In this document: one piece after another, positions 39,521-47,589 of the stretch
Layout of the letters: the number at the start of each line of letters is the position of its first letter
Numbering within the stretch: position 1 is the stretch's first letter
Source of the DNA: Magnetospirillum sp. 64-120
GTDB taxonomy: Bacteria > Pseudomonadota > Alphaproteobacteria > Rhodospirillales > Magnetospirillaceae
Direction: 5' to 3'
DNA: 64,000 nt
NCBI GenBank assembly: GCA_001898825.1
Contig: MKVK01000008.1
Coordinates: forward strand, 135,008 to 199,007
Made by a program: the position numbers and the translations under genes
Notes under the pieces: model-generated
The model's input: only the letters and a program-made list of their open reading frames with translations
What the model was told of the DNA's origin: nothing
Databases searched by the model: none

Positions 39521-40638
39521 CATGGCGTCGTATCCTTGGCGTGACTTTGCTGATAGGCCAGCAACAGGGCGGCCTCGTCGTCGGTCAAGGGGGTCAGGCG
39601 CTTCATGGTGTTCATGTGCCCCAACCAGTCGTTGGCCGTATAGGCGCCGGCCGGCTTGCGGGCATGGCACAAGGTGCAGTTGTCGTCGGCCATGCGCTCG
39701 GCGACCGCCCACAGGCTTTGGGAATCAGCGGTCAGGGCGGTTCGCGCGACCCAGGCGTCCAGTCTGGCTTCGGTCCATGTCTGGCCGGTGTCGGCGTCTT
39801 CCACCGCCTTGCCGTCCATCACCCGGATGCGGGCGGTCTGGGTCAGGCTGGCCAAGGCCATGCGCTTGCCCTGGCGGGCATAAAGCCGGGCGTCGTCCCC
39901 GTCACGGCGCCAGCCGGTCAGGGCGACCTGGGCCTGGTCGCCGGCGATGGCCAGGACGCGCACCGTCATGCCGGCGGCCAGCTCGCCTTCCGGTTCGGCC
40001 TGCGGGTCCGATCGCAACGGCAGGGGCCTCAGGCTTCGGACGGTGACACCCAACTGGGGTGGGCTGTGCTGGGCCTGTTGGGTCAGCTCCGCCATCATCG
40101 CCCGGTGGCCGGCATTGATGTCGGGCATCTTGTGGGCCACCGCCTTGTGGCAGTCGATGCAGGTCTGGGTGGCGGATTTGGCGGCGTCGCGCATGGCCCG
40201 CGCGGCCCGGATGGATTGCTTGTGGAAGGCCATGGCGTCGAAGGAATGGCAGTTGCGGCATTCCCGCGAATCGCTGGCCCGCAGGCGCTCCCATTCGCGC
40301 TTGGCCAGTTGATGGCGTTTGGCCTGGAATTTCTCGGGGCTGTCGATGGAGCCCTTGGCCCAGTGGAACAGCTCGCCGCTGGCTTGGATCTTGCGGACCA
40401 GCATGTGGCCCCAGTCGCGGGGCACATGGCAGTCGGGGCAGGTGGCGCGCACCCCGGACGGGTTCTGGAAATGGGCTGATTGCTGGTATTCCACGTAAAC
40501 GTTGTCGCGCATCTCGTGGCACGAGATGCAGAAGTCCATGCGGTTGGTGGCGTGCAGAACAGTGTTGAACCCGCCCCAACCGATGATGCCGGCCACCATG
40601 CCCAGGATGACCGCCGCGATGATCTTTTTTCCCGGCAT
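39520..40638 (-). CDS. Pentaheme cytochrome c of the NapC/NirT-TorC type
   Basis: 372 residues. One N-terminal membrane anchor (IIAAVILGMVAGIIGWGGF) then four CxxCH sites in the NapC-like domain (CISCH, CPDCH, CRNCH, CIDCH) and a fifth in a separate C-terminal domain (CTLCH), the layout of TorC/DorC, which pass electrons from quinol to a periplasmic TMAO/DMSO reductase. No reductase gene is adjacent; the neighbour upstream is a diheme peroxidase. It may therefore serve a reductase encoded elsewhere, or the peroxidase. Confidence 0.9.
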   Translation of the reverse strand: MPGKKIIAAVILGMVAGIIGWGGFNTVLHATNRMDFCISCHEMRDNVYVEYQQSAHFQNPSGVRATCPDCHVPRDWGHMLVRKIQASGELFHWAKGSIDSPEKFQAKRHQLAKREWERLRASDSRECRNCHSFDAMAFHKQSIRAARAMRDAAKSATQTCIDCHKAVAHKMPDINAGHRAMMAELTQQAQHSPPQLGVTVRSLRPLPLRSDPQAEPEGELAAGMTVRVLAIAGDQAQVALTGWRRDGDDARLYARQGKRMALASLTQTARIRVMDGKAVEDADTGQTWTEARLDAWVARTALTADSQSLWAVAERMADDNCTLCHARKPAGAYTANDWLGHMNTMKRLTPLTDDEAALLLAYQQSHAKDTTP

Positions 40639-40651
40639 GGATTCCTCTGCG

Positions 40652-40686
40652 AAAAAAGGGGCCGGACGACCAAGCCGTCCGGCCCC
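40652..40686 (-). terminator. Terminator after the cytochrome c peroxidase gene
   Basis: Stem GGGGCCGGACG / CGTCCGGCCCC with a short loop; on the minus strand it is followed by TTTTTT. It lies between the peroxidase gene and the pentaheme gene, so the two may be transcribed partly apart. Confidence 0.87.
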
Positions 40687-40704
40687 ACTGTCACGCGCCC
40701 CGGA

Positions 40705-41694
40705 TTACTTGTTGAAGGGCGTCGGCTTGGGGGTGCTGTCGTTGGACGGCGGCAGGATCGGCAGCTTGAAGTCGGGCTGGTCGCCGGTCAGCGACTTCAG
40801 GAAGGCGACGATCTTGGCGTTTTCTTCCTTGGTGAAGCTTTTGCCCAGCTGGATGCGGCCCATGGTGTCCACCGCCTGGGTCAGGCTGGTGGCGGCGCCG
40901 TCGTGGAAGTAGGGATAGGTCAGCTCGACGTTGCGCAGCGTCGGCACCTTGAAGAAGAAGCGGTCGGCTTCGTCCTTGGTCACCGCGACGCGGCCTTCGG
41001 CGGCGCTGGTGGTCTTGTAGGGTTCGACCACGCCCATCTTCTGGAAGGTGTTGCCACCGGCGGCGGCGCCGTTGTGGCAGGCGGTGCAGCCGGAATCCTT
41101 GAATAATTCGTAGCCGGCCAATTCGTCGGAGGTCAGAGCCTTCTTGTCGCCCTTCAGCCACTTGTCGAAGCGGGAATTGGGGGTGACCAGGGTTTCCTCG
41201 AAGGCGGCGATGGCCTTGGTGACGCCGTCGACGGTGATCTTGTCGGACTTGAACACCGCCTTGTATTCGGCGACGTAAGCCGGGATCGACTGCAGCACCG
41301 ACAGGGCCAGGGTGTGGGTGGACGCCATTTCACCGGGATTGGCGATGGGGCCGCCGGCCTGGTCCTGCAGGGTGAGCGCCCGACCGTCCCAGAATTGCGC
41401 CAGGTTCAGGGCCGAGTTCAGAACGGTCGGGGAATTGATCGGACCTTCCTGCCAATGGTCGCCGATCGAGGTCTTCAGGTTGTCGGTGCCGCCCATGGAC
41501 AGGTTGTGGCACGAATTGCACGAAATGAAGCCCGACTTGGACAGGCGCGGATCGAAGTACAGCTTCTTGCCCAGTTCGACCATGGCGGGGTTGGCGGCCT
41601 TGGCCGGTTGGATCGGCTGGATGGGTTCGTCGGCGGCGGCGAAGGCGGCGGAAGCCGCAACCGTGAAGGCGGCGGCAAGGATGAGAGAGCGCAT
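40705..41694 (-). CDS. ccpA: Diheme cytochrome c peroxidase
   Basis: 329 residues with signal peptide (LAAAFTVAASAAFAA). Two CxxCH haem sites: CNSCH in the N-terminal domain and CTACH in the C-terminal domain, with VGRCHP-like region replaced by the common PTLRNVELTYPYFHDGA. It reduces periplasmic hydrogen peroxide using cytochrome c electrons. GGGGAA precedes the ATG. The 154 bases upstream (41695-41848) are AT-rich and probably hold the promoter. Confidence 0.93.
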   Translation of the reverse strand: MRSLILAAAFTVAASAAFAAADEPIQPIQPAKAANPAMVELGKKLYFDPRLSKSGFISCNSCHNLSMGGTDNLKTSIGDHWQEGPINSPTVLNSALNLAQFWDGRALTLQDQAGGPIANPGEMASTHTLALSVLQSIPAYVAEYKAVFKSDKITVDGVTKAIAAFEETLVTPNSRFDKWLKGDKKALTSDELAGYELFKDSGCTACHNGAAAGGNTFQKMGVVEPYKTTSAAEGRVAVTKDEADRFFFKVPTLRNVELTYPYFHDGAATSLTQAVDTMGRIQLGKSFTKEENAKIVAFLKSLTGDQPDFKLPILPPSNDSTPKPTPFNK

Positions 41695-41848
41695 GGGATC
41701 AATTCCCCCTAAAGGACTTGCGATTGCAACGACCCGATCATGCGCTTGCTGAATTATCCTTCACAAATGCAGCGATTCTAAAAACTTATCAAAAAACAAA
41801 GGGATTACAGGCATTTCAGCACTTTAATCAATTTAGAATAATGCTAAG

Positions 41849-43141
41849 TCAGTCGGGATTGCGCTTTGCCCGCAAGCGGTCCCAGTAATCCAGACGCTTT
41901 CTGATCTCGCGTTCGAAGCCACGTTCGGGCGGGTCGTAGAAACGTCGGCGGTTCATGCCGTCAGGAAAGTAATTCTGCCCGGAAAAGCCCTCAGGGGTGT
42001 CGTGGTCGTACTGATAGCCAGCGTTGTAACCCAGGTCCTTCATCATCTTGGTGGGCGCGTTCAGGATATGCATGGGCGGCATCAGGCTGCCGGTTTCCTT
42101 GGCCGATTTGCGCGCCGCCTTATAGGCGACGTAAGCCGCGTTGGATTTGGGCGCGGTGCCCAGATAGACCACCAGCTGGGCCAGGGCCAGTTCGCCTTCC
42201 GGGCTGCCCAGGCGTTCGAAGATGTCCCAGGCGGCCAAGGCCTGGACAGCGGCGTTGGGGTCGGCCAGGCCGATGTCTTCCACCGCGAAACGGGTCAGGC
42301 GGCGGCAGATATAGGCCGGGTCCTCGCCGCCTTCCAGCATGCGGGCCATCCAATAAAGGGCGGCGTCGGTGTCGGAACCGCGCAAGGATTTGTGCAGCGC
42401 GCTGATCAGGTTGTAATGGCCCTCGCGGTCCTTGTCGTAAGCCGGCGCGCGTTGCTGCACCACCTTGGCCAAGCCAGCGGCGTCGAGCGCCGGCTCGGAC
42501 GGCAGGATGGACAGCGCTTCCACCAGGTTCAGGAAATAGCGGCCATCGCCGTCGGCCATGGCTTTCAGTGCGGCGCGGGATTCGTCGTTCAGCGGCAGTT
42601 TGCGGCCGAGTTCGGCTTGGGCGCGCTCGATCAGAATGTCCAGGGCGGCGTCGTCCAGGCGCTTCAACACCAGCACCTGACAACGCGACAACAGCGCCCC
42701 GTTCAGTTCGAAACTGGGGTTTTCAGTGGTGGCGCCCACCAGCACCACGGTGCCGTTTTCCACATAAGGCAGAAAGCCGTCCTGTTGGGCGCGGTTGAAA
42801 CGGTGGATTTCGTCCACGAACAACAACGTGCCGCGCCCGGCTTCCTTGCGCTTGGCGGCGGCGTCGAACACCTTGCGCAGGTCGGCGACGCCGGAAAACA
42901 CCGCGCTTAAGGGTTCGAAATGCAGGTCGGTGCCTTCCGCCAGCAGCCGGGCGATGGTGGTTTTGCCGCAGCCCGGCGGCCCCCACAGGATGACGCTGGA
43001 CAGCCGTCCCGCTGCCAGCATGCGCCCCAGCGAACCATCGGGGCCGATCAGATGATCTTGGCCCACCACCTGATTCAACCGGTTCGGCCGCAGCCTTTCG
43101 GCAAGCGGCCGGTCCTGGGGGCGTTCGAACAAAGTGTTCAC
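41849..43141 (-). CDS. rarA: Replication-associated recombination protein A (RarA/MgsA)
   Basis: 430 residues. AAA+ ATPase with Walker A GPPGCGKT, Walker B LLFVDEIHRF, sensor 1 GATTENPSFE and the C-terminal tetramerisation domain (YDKDREGHYNLISALHKSLRGSD in part). RarA acts at stalled replication forks and interacts with SSB. It overlaps degP by 4 bases and is therefore its second gene. Confidence 0.95.
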   Translation of the reverse strand: MNTLFERPQDRPLAERLRPNRLNQVVGQDHLIGPDGSLGRMLAAGRLSSVILWGPPGCGKTTIARLLAEGTDLHFEPLSAVFSGVADLRKVFDAAAKRKEAGRGTLLFVDEIHRFNRAQQDGFLPYVENGTVVLVGATTENPSFELNGALLSRCQVLVLKRLDDAALDILIERAQAELGRKLPLNDESRAALKAMADGDGRYFLNLVEALSILPSEPALDAAGLAKVVQQRAPAYDKDREGHYNLISALHKSLRGSDTDAALYWMARMLEGGEDPAYICRRLTRFAVEDIGLADPNAAVQALAAWDIFERLGSPEGELALAQLVVYLGTAPKSNAAYVAYKAARKSAKETGSLMPPMHILNAPTKMMKDLGYNAGYQYDHDTPEGFSGQNYFPDGMNRRRFYDPPERGFEREIRKRLDYWDRLRAKRNPD

Positions 43142-44538
43142 CCGCCCACCTGCAGGTTCAGGGTTTCGCCCTCGCGCTGCACGGTCAGCAGCCAGGATTC
43201 GGCGGTGCGCGACAACACCCGGCGGGCGTCGGCGACGCTGGCGATGGGCTGGTTGTTCACCCGCAGGATGATGTCGCCGGGCTCGATGCGCAGGCGGTGG
43301 GCGATGGAGCCGCGCTTGATCTTCAGCACCACCACGCCGCTGGCACTGGTTTCCAGCCCCAGTTCTTCGGCCAAAGCCGGGTTCAGGTTGGCGATCACCG
43401 AGCCGGTGAAGGGGTTGGCGCCGCCCACTTCGGTGACCTCGCGCGGCGGGCTTTCCGGCGGAGCGATCAGCTTGACCACCACCCCCCTTTGCACGCCGTC
43501 GTGCAACACGGTCAGCCGGGCGTCGGCCCCCGGCCCCAAGGTGGCCAGACGGAAGCGCATGGCTTCGGGGTCATCCACCTCGCGGTCGTTGACCGCCAGC
43601 ACCACGTCGCCGACCCGCAGGCCGGCACGGGCGGCGGGGCTGTCCTTGTGCACGTCGTTGATCAGGATGCCGACCGGACGGGACAGGTTCAGGGCCTGGG
43701 CCAGTTCGCTGGTCACCGCTTGCCCGGCGGCCCCCAGCCAGGGGCGCACCACCTTGCCGGTTTCCTTGATGCTGGCGATCACCGTGCGCACCAGCGAGGT
43801 GGGGATGGCGAAGCCGATGCCGTTGGATCCGCCGCCCTTGGAATAGATGGCGGAATTGATGCCGATCAGCTGGCCTTCCATGTTGACCAGGGCGCCGCCG
43901 GAATTGCCGGGATTGATGGCGGCGTCGGTTTGGATGAAGGACCGATAGTCGGTGATGCCGATATTGGTCCGCGCCAGGGCGGACACGATGCCGCTGGTCA
44001 CCGTCTGGCCGACGCCGAAGGGATTGCCGATGGCGATGACCAGATCGCCCACTTCCAGGGCGTCGGAATCACCCAATGGCAGAACCGGCAGCGCTTCACG
44101 CCCCGGATCGATCTTGAGGACCGCCAGGTCGCTGCGTTCGTCGGAACCGACGATCTTGGCCTCGAACTCGCGACGGTCGTTCAGCACCACGGTGACCTCG
44201 TCGGCAGCCTTGATGACGTGGTGGTTGGTGATCACCGTGCCGTCCTTGGTGACGATGACCCCGGACCCCAGGCTGTTCTGAACCCGTTCCTGGGTCATGC
44301 CCTGGGGCAGCTGGTCACCGAAAAAGCGGCGGAAGAATGGATCGTTCAGCAGCGGCGAGGCGGCGGTACGCACTACCCGCTTGGTGTAGATGTTGACCAC
44401 GGCGGGGGCTGTCTGCTTCACCACCGGGGAAAAGGATTGCTGGATCTGCGCCCGCGAGCTGGGCACCGATTGAGCCCAGGCGGGGGCAGCAAGAACGGCG
44501 GCAAAGGCGACGGCGGCGGTCAGGCGTAAGAGCGTCAT
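43138..44538 (-). CDS. Periplasmic serine protease Do (DegP/HtrA family)
   Basis: 466 residues from ATG 44538 with a signal peptide (AVAFAAVLAAPAWAQ). Trypsin-like domain with triad His107 (TNHHV), Asp137 (RSDLAVL) and Ser213 (GNSGGA), then two PDZ domains, the first after RPVGILINDV and the second ending in the C terminus. It degrades or holds misfolded envelope proteins. Not the magnetosome protease MamE: no CxxCH sites are present. Co-transcribed with rarA. Confidence 0.93.
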   Translation of the reverse strand: MTLLRLTAAVAFAAVLAAPAWAQSVPSSRAQIQQSFSPVVKQTAPAVVNIYTKRVVRTAASPLLNDPFFRRFFGDQLPQGMTQERVQNSLGSGVIVTKDGTVITNHHVIKAADEVTVVLNDRREFEAKIVGSDERSDLAVLKIDPGREALPVLPLGDSDALEVGDLVIAIGNPFGVGQTVTSGIVSALARTNIGITDYRSFIQTDAAINPGNSGGALVNMEGQLIGINSAIYSKGGGSNGIGFAIPTSLVRTVIASIKETGKVVRPWLGAAGQAVTSELAQALNLSRPVGILINDVHKDSPAARAGLRVGDVVLAVNDREVDDPEAMRFRLATLGPGADARLTVLHDGVQRGVVVKLIAPPESPPREVTEVGGANPFTGSVIANLNPALAEELGLETSASGVVVLKIKRGSIAHRLRIEPGDIILRVNNQPIASVADARRVLSRTAESWLLTVQREGETLNLQVGG

Positions 44539-44560
44539 GGGGAATCCCGGCTGAAAAGCG

Positions 44561-44583
44561 AACCCCCTATAGTATGGGGGGTT
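44561..44583 (-). terminator. Weak terminator-like hairpin between HPt and degP genes
   Basis: Stem AACCCCC / GGGGGTT with a loop TATAGTATG; on the minus strand only a broken T tract follows. It may separate the receiver-HPt pair from degP. Confidence 0.45.
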
Positions 44584-44594
44584 TTCCCAGCGGA

Positions 44595-44957
44595 TCAATC
44601 AAGCCGCGTCAGCAAAGCGTGCGGGGCGTCGTGGTTGGGGGTGCCGGCGGCGTTTCGGATCAGGGTGACGCCCAGTTCCAGCCAGGCCTGATCGGCCCGT
44701 CCCTCCTTGATGCCCAGGCACAGGCGTTGGGCGATGGCGCCGACCAGGGGGTAGCCGAAAGTCCCGGCCTGCCCCTTGATGTCGTGCAGGATGGTGTAAA
44801 GCCGGTCGATGTCAGCGGGGGCGGCCAGACAGGCGTCGGCCTGGGTCAGGTCGGCTTCCAGCCGGTGGGGATATTCGGCGGCCAGATTGTGCAAAGCAGC
44901 TTCGGCCCGGGCCAGGGCGACAGGATCCAGAAACGAGTCCTCGTCGCCTTCGATCAT
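44595..44957 (-). CDS. HPt phosphotransfer protein
   Basis: 120 residues from ATG 44957. The HPt motif ILHDIKGQAGTFGY gives His58 as the phosphorylated residue, in a helical bundle (20-115). It overlaps the preceding receiver gene by ATGA. The receiver next to it lacks a phospho-acceptor Asp, so the partner that phosphorylates this HPt must be encoded elsewhere. Confidence 0.82.
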   Translation of the reverse strand: MIEGDEDSFLDPVALARAEAALHNLAAEYPHRLEADLTQADACLAAPADIDRLYTILHDIKGQAGTFGYPLVGAIAQRLCLGIKEGRADQAWLELGVTLIRNAAGTPNHDAPHALLTRLD

Positions 44958-45376
44958 TCCGCCGCCGAGCGTGACTGGCTTTGTTGGCGTTCCGGCGGCA
45001 CCAGCAGGGCGCCGGCGCGCTGCATCAGTTCGATGGCCGAGATGGGTTTGCCCACCACGTCGTCGACGCCGGCTTCCCAGGCCATTTCCAGCACCGCGTG
45101 ATGGGTGCTGGCAGAAATGCCCAGGACCGGAATGGCCTTGTTGCCGAATTCGGCGCGGCGCAGGCGGTGGACGAACAACAGGGCTTCGGTGGCATCGCTG
45201 CCCAGGCCCAGGATGATCAGGTCGGGCTGGTGCTTGATGGTTTGGGCGACGGCTTGGCCGACGTCGCGGGCTTCGGCGCACGCGCGGATACCCAGGGCCG
45301 CCATCAGGGTCGCCACCAGACGGCGGATGTGGCCGCTGGAATCGACGATCAGGATATTGGTGCTTTTGGCTTCCAC
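44954..45376 (-). CDS. Degenerate (pseudo-)receiver domain protein
   Basis: 140 residues with a receiver fold: ILIVDSSGHIRRLVATLMAALGI-type first part, then IPVLGISAST and DDVVGKPIS. The second residue of the acidic pair is Ser (VDSS) and the phospho-acceptor position 57 is Gly (IILGLGSD) instead of Asp, while the Ser/Thr and Lys switch residues remain. It should not be phosphorylated in the usual way. The C-terminal tail is Gln/Ser-rich. Co-transcribed with an HPt gene. Confidence 0.85.
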   Translation of the reverse strand: MEAKSTNILIVDSSGHIRRLVATLMAALGIRACAEARDVGQAVAQTIKHQPDLIILGLGSDATEALLFVHRLRRAEFGNKAIPVLGISASTHHAVLEMAWEAGVDDVVGKPISAIELMQRAGALLVPPERQQSQSRSAAE

Positions 45377-45535
45377 CGAATGACATCCCGATCATGGTTA
45401 TTTATACATCTGATAATAAAGATACAGCCCTTACCCGATGTGCGCAACACACTTGCGCCGGATCAAGCGTCAGTCATAAAGCCATTGTATCCGTGTTATT
45501 CTTGGCCTGCGGCAAAACCCAAGCGGAGTACTTGA
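45377..45535. other. Divergent intergenic region
   Basis: 159 bases between the pseudo-receiver gene and a lipoprotein gene. The left half is AT-rich (45390-45430) and probably carries both promoters. No specific operator was recognised. Confidence 0.4.
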
Positions 45536-46063
45536 ATGTTCAAGAAAATCATGTCGGTGGGGGCGGCGATGATGGCGGCCTTGACCGCGGCATGCGAGGA
45601 TGGGCCTTCGACGGTTCCGGGCGGCTGGCGCAGCGCGGCGCTGTGGAGCACCATGGTTCACGCCAGCGCCAATGGGCCGCTTTGGGTCGAGATTCACGGC
45701 CGCCCCTTCGCCGATGCCGACGGGGAATGGGGCGACAAGGTGGCGGCGGCCATGACCAATCAATTGGTGGGCCGCCAACTGGTGATGACCGCGCACCGTG
45801 ATCAGGCGGCCAGGCCGGAATTCAAGGTGGTGCTGGCCTTCAATCCGCCGGCCAACACCGATCCGCGGGATTTGTGCGGCGGTCCGGTCGCCACCGCCGC
45901 CCAGCCCGGCGAAAAAATCACCGTGCTGGCGGCGTTCTGCGACAAGAACGGCATGCTGGGTTCGGTCCAGGGCTGGGTGGCCAAGGTTCAGGGGCTTGAC
46001 GATCCCCGTTTCACCCGCTTGCTGGGGCAAGTGGTTCGCGACCTGTTCGGGACGGCCGGATGA
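45536..46063 (+). CDS. Hypothetical lipoprotein
   Basis: 175 residues. The N terminus MFKKIMSVGAAMMAALTAAC is a lipoprotein signal with lipobox LTAAC, lipidated Cys20. The mature part has one pair of Cys (DLCGGP, AAFCDK) and no family motif that I know. Monocistronic with a GGAG-like ribosome binding site and a long hairpin after the stop. Confidence 0.72.
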   Translation: MFKKIMSVGAAMMAALTAACEDGPSTVPGGWRSAALWSTMVHASANGPLWVEIHGRPFADADGEWGDKVAAAMTNQLVGRQLVMTAHRDQAARPEFKVVLAFNPPANTDPRDLCGGPVATAAQPGEKITVLAAFCDKNGMLGSVQGWVAKVQGLDDPRFTRLLGQVVRDLFGTAG

Positions 46064-46138
46064 CACGGCTTTGTCTTTTTCGCACCAGGACAAGCCGTGT
46101 ATGCGCGGCCTGTTTTGATTGAAATCAAAAAACAGGCC
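46063..46138. terminator. Two hairpins between the lipoprotein and tusA-like genes
   Basis: First stem ACACGGCTTTGTC / GACAAGCCGTGT (46063-46100, one bulge), second GGCCTGTTTTGAT / ATCAAAAAACAGGCC (46107-46138). They lie between convergent genes and probably end both transcripts, although a clean T tract follows neither. Confidence 0.55.
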
Positions 46139-46142
46139 AAGC

Positions 46143-46391
46143 TTATTTCTTGCGAACCACCAAGCGATGGACGCCCGTATCGGATTCGCCCTCTTCACGG
46201 TTCATGGAAAGGATTTCATGGCCTAATTCCGTCAGGGAACGCGGAACATTGTTCAAAGGTTCGGAACCTTTCAATCGAATTTCCGCGACCTTACCGGGCA
46301 ACATTTTCTCGATCAGCAATTTAGCCCGGACGAAAGTCATGGGGCAGACGTCGCTGGTTATGTCAAGCTGATGGTCTATTTGTTCAGTCAT
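46143..46391 (-). CDS. TusA/SirA-family sulfur carrier-like protein
   Basis: 82 residues with the TusA fold: DITSDVCPMTFVRAKLLIEKM and LPGKVAEIRLKGSEPLNNVPRSL-like second part. The active Cys (residue 16) is followed by Pro as in TusA, but the CPxP motif reads CPMT. TusA-like proteins relay persulfide sulfur; those without the second Pro form a distinct group of uncertain partner. Monocistronic. Confidence 0.82.
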   Translation of the reverse strand: MTEQIDHQLDITSDVCPMTFVRAKLLIEKMLPGKVAEIRLKGSEPLNNVPRSLTELGHEILSMNREEGESDTGVHRLVVRKK

Positions 46392-46490
46392 GCGTTTTTC
46401 GCCACTTGGGTTCTTGCTAATGGATATTGCTGTATAAAGAAGAAGGAACTATATAGGCCACATTGATCTTAACCGGAGGCCTGCTCTTAA

Positions 46491-46913
46491 ATGTCGGAGC
46501 GTTCGAACACCAGCGACCTGCTGTCCCTGACCACCGAGATCGTGGCTGCGCACGTCGCCAACAATACCGTCGCCGTGGCTGACCTGCCGCAGCTGATCAA
46601 CGAAGTGTATCGTACGCTGGCCTCTGTCGGCAGCGCCCCTTCGGCCCCCGAACGCCCGCAGCCGGCGGTGGCGGTGAAGAAGTCGGTGCATCCCGATTAC
46701 ATCATCTGTCTTGAGGACGGCAAGAAGCTGAAGATGCTGAAGCGCCACCTGAAGACCGCCTATAACATGAGCCCGGAAGAATACCGCGACCGCTGGGGTC
46801 TGCCGGCCGATTATCCCATGGTCGCCCCCAACTACGCCGCGCATCGTTCGTCGCTGGCCAAGAAGATCGGCCTGGGCACCAAGCCGCGCAAGCGGCCGGT
46901 TCGCCGGACCTAG
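46491..46913 (+). CDS. mucR: MucR/Ros-family transcriptional regulator
   Basis: 140 residues. The C-terminal prokaryotic zinc-finger domain reads YIICLEDGKKLKMLKRHLKTAYNMSPEEYRDRWGL; the ligand set is Cys, Asp and His as in MucR rather than CxxC. MucR is a nucleoid-associated-type regulator of surface, motility and cell-cycle genes in alphaproteobacteria. A strong GGAGG precedes the ATG. Hairpin-rich DNA follows (46919-46976). Confidence 0.92.
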   Translation: MSERSNTSDLLSLTTEIVAAHVANNTVAVADLPQLINEVYRTLASVGSAPSAPERPQPAVAVKKSVHPDYIICLEDGKKLKMLKRHLKTAYNMSPEEYRDRWGLPADYPMVAPNYAAHRSSLAKKIGLGTKPRKRPVRRT

Positions 46914-47031
46914 GTTTTCAGGTGCCGGGCAAAAGCCCGCGCGGCGCCTGAGCGGCCCCGGAACGGGGTGGCCTTTGGCCCGCTTCCCCGGCATGGGGCG
47001 TGCGGACAAGCCTAACAACCATAAATATTTT

Positions 47032-47075
47032 AAGGGCGCCGGGGGCATTCCGCTCGCGGCGCCTTTGGTTTATGA
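47032..47075 (+). terminator. Hairpin with T-rich tail in the fur upstream region
   Basis: Stem AAGGGCGCCG / CGGCGCCTTT with one mismatch and tail TTGGTTTA. It follows an AT-rich ATAAATATTTT that could be the fur -10 or an autoregulatory site. Either a mucR terminator or a fur leader hairpin. Confidence 0.5.
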
Positions 47076-47107
47076 TCAGGCGCCATCAAGGAAGACGAAG
47101 GACCGCC

Positions 47108-47539
47108 ATGGTTTCGCGTATCGAGCAGCGCTGCATCGACAAGGGCATGAAGATGACCGACCAACGCCGGGTCATCGCCCGCGTTCTGTCGGAAGCCGAC
47201 GACCATCCCGATGTGGAAGAAGTGTATCGCCGGGCCACCGCCCAGGATCCCCGCATCTCGATCGCCACCGTCTATCGCACGGTGCGCCTGTTCGAAGAGG
47301 AAAACATCCTGGAGCGTCATGACTTCGGCGACGGCCGCGCCCGTTACGAAGAAGCGCCCAGCGAACATCACGACCATCTGATCGACGTCAACTCGGCGCG
47401 GGTGATCGAGTTCACCAGCCCCGAGATCGAGGCGTTGCAGCGCGAGATCGCCCGCAAGTTCGGCTTTCGTCTGGTCGGTCATCGGCTGGAGCTGTACGGA
47501 GTTCCGTTGACTTCGGGCGCCGAATCCGACGACAAATAG
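47108..47539 (+). CDS. fur: Ferric uptake regulator Fur
   Basis: 143 residues. Winged helix (MKMTDQRRVIARVL, SIATVYRTVRLFEEE) and dimerisation domain with HHDHLIDVNSARVIEF. The structural-zinc CxxC of E. coli Fur is replaced by DVNS, as is normal in alphaproteobacterial Fur/Mur proteins. It represses iron-uptake genes (or manganese genes in some lineages); a Fur of this type affects iron homeostasis and magnetite formation in Magnetospirillum. It precedes olsB by 50 bases. Confidence 0.92.
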   Translation: MVSRIEQRCIDKGMKMTDQRRVIARVLSEADDHPDVEEVYRRATAQDPRISIATVYRTVRLFEEENILERHDFGDGRARYEEAPSEHHDHLIDVNSARVIEFTSPEIEALQREIARKFGFRLVGHRLELYGVPLTSGAESDDK

Positions 47540-47589
47540 CCTAAGGGGCGATGGGGGTTTCCCGCGCCAGGTTTGACAGGCGAGGATCA

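Noticed and set aside
43138-44538. Magnetosome protease MamE
   Set aside because: Signal peptide, triad and PDZ domains fit housekeeping Do proteases; no CxxCH haem sites, and no magnetosome genes nearby.
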